DNA of 7,108 bases from an uncultured Bacteroidota bacterium. GTDB lineage: Bacteria > Bacteroidota > Bacteroidia > Flavobacteriales > Flavobacteriaceae. Under the pieces are notes generated by a model, which saw only the letters and a list, made by a program, of their open reading frames with translations, had not been told where the DNA came from and ran no database searches. This document shows, piece by piece, positions 4,525 to 7,108 of the stretch. The stretch is taken from assembly GCA_903837025.1 (NCBI GenBank), contig CAILTC010000068.1, positions 1 to 7,108 of the forward strand. The letters run 5' to 3'. Both the position numbers and the translations under genes were made by a program. The number at the start of each line of letters is the position of its first letter. Within the stretch, counting starts at the first letter, position 1.

Positions 4525-6345
4525 TTATCTAAAGTTATAGTGTATTCCAAACATCAGATTTCCTTTTGGCATAGGAATCAAATTGGTTTCGGTATAGGTT
4601 GCATTGAAAATATTATTGGCAAATAAAGAAATTTCAAAAGCTTTCAAGCGATAGGAAGCTCCAAGATCTACAACCGAATACGAATCACCAGTAGTTCTTT
4701 CTGCATATCGATACGAAATAGTATTGCTTAAGTTTTTTAAGAATTGCATTGTGTAGCTTGCCACAAACTGATGTTTCATCGAATTTAAAACATATTGCGA
4801 GAAATTATAGGCACTTTGTTTTACATCATCCTTTATGTAGGAATAACCAAGTTGTAGTTTTTGATTAAATGAATGCGCTGTAAACTGATAAAGCAGCTGG
4901 GTTTCGAACCCTTTGGTGGTCACATTTTGAATATTCTGCGCTTGCCACGGATCTGAGATTTGCATTTTTACGTAATCAATCAGATGATTTGAATCCCGAT
5001 TGAAGACCGCCGCCGAAGCATTAAAATGGGAGGTATTCCATTTCAAACCTATTTCTTGCGAAAGTGCTTTCTCTGGCTCTAAGTTAGAATTACCTATTGT
5101 TGTAGGTGATTTATAATTCAAATCGGTATAGGTTGGAATTCTGTAGGTGTATCCCACATTGCCATAAACCCTAAGATTATTAAGTATTTGATAACCAATA
5201 TCGATCCCTGGGAAGGCAAAAAATTTGAAATCCGAAAAATATGTCACCGCCACGCCCGGAGTGATATCCAACTTGTTTTTGAGTAAATCCAAACGATGTT
5301 CTAAAAACAAAGTGCTTACAAAACGATTATTGGCGCCAAGATTATTGCTAGAAAGAGCGACTTTGGCAGTTTCTATTCCAAATCCTGTAATTCCAATATT
5401 CGAGGTATAGGAACCGTTTAATTCGGCTGCTATTTTGTTTGATATATGCAAATTTCTGTAAATTGACGGATTGTTTCGAACATAAATATATTCGTCCTCA
5501 TTACGCCTCCAATACACCTTTGGTTTCCAAGTAAAATTTCCTTTTTTGATAGTCGTAGAAAAACCAATTAAACTCGCCTTTGTTTTTTCATATTGATCTA
5601 TGGCGGCAGGGGTTGCATAAAAACCATTGGATCCAAAACTTCTTTCCGAAAGCGAAACTAACATTTCAATTGGCAGTTCTTTTTTATTGAAAGTGCTTTT
5701 TAAAACAAAATTTTCATTGTCGAAATCCGTATTATAGCGATATCCATTTGAAGTGTTTTTTGAAAAATGGATGATATGGTTACTATCTTCCAGATTTACT
5801 CCTGCAGTTATAGCGGTGCTAACTTGACCATAAGAACCTGCCTGAATACCTACTGAAACGGCATTGTCAAGCGAATCTTTTGTAATAATATTGATAGCAC
5901 CAGTAAAAGCATTTTGACCAAATACACGAGCTGCAGGCCCTTTTATGATTTCAATTCTCTTAATGACTTCAATTGGCAAAGCCAAATTTAGGGTATGATG
6001 TCCGGTTTGTGCATCGTCAACCTTAATTCCGTCAATAAGGAGTAAGGTTTCATCAAAACTGCCACCCCTAATATATAAATCAGCTTGCGTGCCGTTAGTG
6101 CCACGACGTCTGATGTCAATGCCCGCAATTTGTTGTAAAGCATCGGCAACATTAGCCACTCCAGATTTTTTTAAATCTTCGGCTGTAATCAACTGAATTG
6201 TTCTTGAATTTTTATTGAAAGGCAAATCAATCCGAGAAGAGGAAATAACCACCTCTTGTAAGGAGTCAATTTTTATGCGATTTTGAGCGAAACTAAGATT
6301 AAGAATCATGCTCAATGCAAATAATAAAACACTGTTTTTTTTCAT
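4525..6345 (-). CDS. TonB-dependent outer-membrane receptor, BtuB-like size, substrate unknown
   Basis: This encodes a 22-stranded-barrel type outer-membrane transporter energised by TonB. From the ATG at 6345 the protein has 606 residues, close to E. coli BtuB (614). It starts with a signal peptide (MKKNSVLLFALSMILNLSFA, cleavage likely after Ala20), then a TonB-box-like EVVISSSR (31-38), a plug domain at about 45-155 with YIRGGSFDETLLLIDGI and RIEIIKGPAARVFGQNAFTG, and a beta-barrel ending in HYNFR. It lacks the N-terminal carboxypeptidase-like domain of SusC proteins, and no SusD partner is adjacent. Upstream in-frame ATGs at 6378 and 6366 are rejected because 6378 lies inside the atpC terminator and neither leads directly into the signal peptide. 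It lies between atpC and bioF, with terminators on both sides, so cotranscription with either is unlikely. Biotin, cobalamin or iron-chelate uptake are all possible; the sequence does not decide. Confidence 0.92.
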   Translation of the reverse strand: MKKNSVLLFALSMILNLSFAQNRIKIDSLQEVVISSSRIDLPFNKNSRTIQLITAEDLKKSGVANVADALQQIAGIDIRRRGTNGTQADLYIRGGSFDETLLLIDGIKVDDAQTGHHTLNLALPIEVIKRIEIIKGPAARVFGQNAFTGAINIITKDSLDNAVSVGIQAGSYGQVSTAITAGVNLEDSNHIIHFSKNTSNGYRYNTDFDNENFVLKSTFNKKELPIEMLVSLSERSFGSNGFYATPAAIDQYEKTKASLIGFSTTIKKGNFTWKPKVYWRRNEDEYIYVRNNPSIYRNLHISNKIAAELNGSYTSNIGITGFGIETAKVALSSNNLGANNRFVSTLFLEHRLDLLKNKLDITPGVAVTYFSDFKFFAFPGIDIGYQILNNLRVYGNVGYTYRIPTYTDLNYKSPTTIGNSNLEPEKALSQEIGLKWNTSHFNASAAVFNRDSNHLIDYVKMQISDPWQAQNIQNVTTKGFETQLLYQFTAHSFNQKLQLGYSYIKDDVKQSAYNFSQYVLNSMKHQFVASYTMQFLKNLSNTISYRYAERTTGDSYSVVDLGASYRLKAFEISLFANNIFNATYTETNLIPMPKGNLMFGIHYNFR

Positions 6346-6367
6346 TTTTGAATAATTATAAGTCATA

Positions 6368-6399
6368 AAAAAAGTCACACATTGCTGTATGACTTTTTT
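6368..6399 (-). terminator. Rho-independent terminator of the atpD-atpC operon
   Basis: In minus-strand RNA, GUCAUACA (6393-6386) pairs with UGUGUGAC (6381-6374), including one G-U, around a GCAA tetraloop. The stem is extended by an A-run (6399-6394) paired with the U-run (6373-6368). On the plus strand the G-U becomes a C-A mismatch, so the hairpin fits minus-strand transcription best. It lies 18 nt past the atpC stop. Confidence 0.88.
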
Positions 6400-6417
6400 G
6401 TTGTATTGTGAATTGTC

Positions 6418-6699
6418 TTAGTCGGCTAAAACAATTACTTTATTATCTTTCATTTCGACAGTTCCAGATTCAATAGCAATGGTGTAGTTCTGATCGTTTA
6501 CTTTGGTAAACAAACCTTCGGATTCCTTGCTAAAATTAAAATGGTTTGCCGTGATTTTAACATTCCCTTTTTGAAGTAATGAAACTATCGGTGCGTGATT
6601 ATTCAATATTTGAAAATGACCATCAACTCCCGGAAGAGATACTGACGTAATTTCGCCTGAAAATAATTTTGCTTCTGGTGATACTATTTCTAATAACAT
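6418..6699 (-). CDS. atpC: F1Fo ATP synthase epsilon subunit, short form
   Basis: Epsilon is part of the central stalk of F1 and links gamma to the c-ring on the cytosolic face of the inner membrane. The 93-residue protein consists of the N-terminal beta-sandwich: MLLEIVSPEAKLFSGEITSV followed by LPGVDGHFQILNNHAPIVSLLQKG (split here as the conserved G-x-G and NNHAP region at about 24-46), ending in VEMKDNKVIVLAD. E. coli epsilon has about 139 residues; the C-terminal two-helix domain, which can inhibit ATP hydrolysis there, is absent. The stop codon is followed directly by a terminator, so this is a natural end and not a frameshift. Short epsilon subunits are known in Bacteroidetes and Chlorobi. 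It follows atpD after a 72-bp repeat-rich spacer and ends the operon. Confidence 0.94.
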   Translation of the reverse strand: MLLEIVSPEAKLFSGEITSVSLPGVDGHFQILNNHAPIVSLLQKGNVKITANHFNFSKESEGLFTKVNDQNYTIAIESGTVEMKDNKVIVLAD

Positions 6700-6708
6700 A
6701 TTTTTAAA

Positions 6709-6769
6709 GTTAGACGTTAGTGTTATAAGTTAGAAGTCCTAAAAACTACCAACTGAAAACTGCTAACTG
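6709..6769. repeat. Two blocks of degenerate seven-base repeats in the atpD-atpC spacer
   Basis: Plus-strand units AAAACTA (6742-6748), CCAACTG (6749-6755), AAAACTG (6756-6762) and CTAACTG (6763-6769) form an exact period of 7. The adjacent stretch 6709-6735 repeats GTTAG/GTTATA-type units (GTTAGAC, GTTAGT, GTTATAA, GTTAGAA) at a period of 6-7. Together they fill nearly the whole 72-bp spacer between two essential, presumably cotranscribed genes. Similar strings are, from memory, common between flavobacterial genes. Confidence 0.7.
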
Positions 6770-6771
6770 AT

Positions 6772-7108
<337 letters not shown>

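Noticed and set aside
4338..4532. 64-codon plus-strand ORF past the receptor gene
   Set aside because: It runs through the folded element and the receptor terminator, overlaps the receptor's 3' end, and its product (MCFLKYTFCC...) shows no domain-like pattern.
6346..6420. Cobalamin riboswitch before the BtuB-like receptor
   Set aside because: Only about 70 bp separate it from atpC and these contain the atp terminator, leaving no room for the riboswitch; no B12-box-like sequence is seen.

Overview
The window looks like the chromosome of a Flavobacterium-type member of the Bacteroidetes. The evidence is AT-rich DNA, A-rich leaders without Shine-Dalgarno sequences, a TAnnTTTG-type -7 element in front of bioF, a short F1 epsilon subunit paired with atpD, and several kinds of short intergenic repeat that I associate with this group. 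This placement rests on pattern recognition; no database search was possible. All seven genes lie on the minus strand, so transcription runs from the right edge to the left.

From right to left: the 3' part of atpD (F1 ATP synthase beta) and complete atpC (epsilon) are separated by a spacer built of seven-base repeats and are closed by a clear intrinsic terminator. Next is a TonB-dependent outer-membrane receptor of BtuB-like size, with a signal peptide and its own terminator. It is followed by about 560 bp of non-coding DNA holding a folded element (4377-4474) and a cluster of short palindromes (4136-4248). Then comes a biotin locus: bioF, bioD and bioA, followed by the 5' part of a beta-ketoacyl-ACP synthase gene that runs off the left edge and appears to start at TTG.

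BioF, BioA and BioD carry out consecutive steps from pimeloyl thioester to dethiobiotin (pimeloyl thioester to KAPA, to DAPA, to dethiobiotin). The adjacent ketoacyl synthase could help make the pimeloyl precursor, but that is inference. bioB and any bioC or bioH-type gene are not in the window.

No dramatic new system is visible. The most useful new observation is that the bioF promoter and the ketoacyl-synthase promoter region share the octamer CCGTGTAC exactly 21 nt upstream of their -7 elements. That suggests common control and links the ketoacyl synthase to the biotin genes. Other leads are the repeat-built gene junctions, a 17-bp perfect palindrome, the folded intergenic element, and a Tyr-to-Phe change in the BioA substrate pocket.
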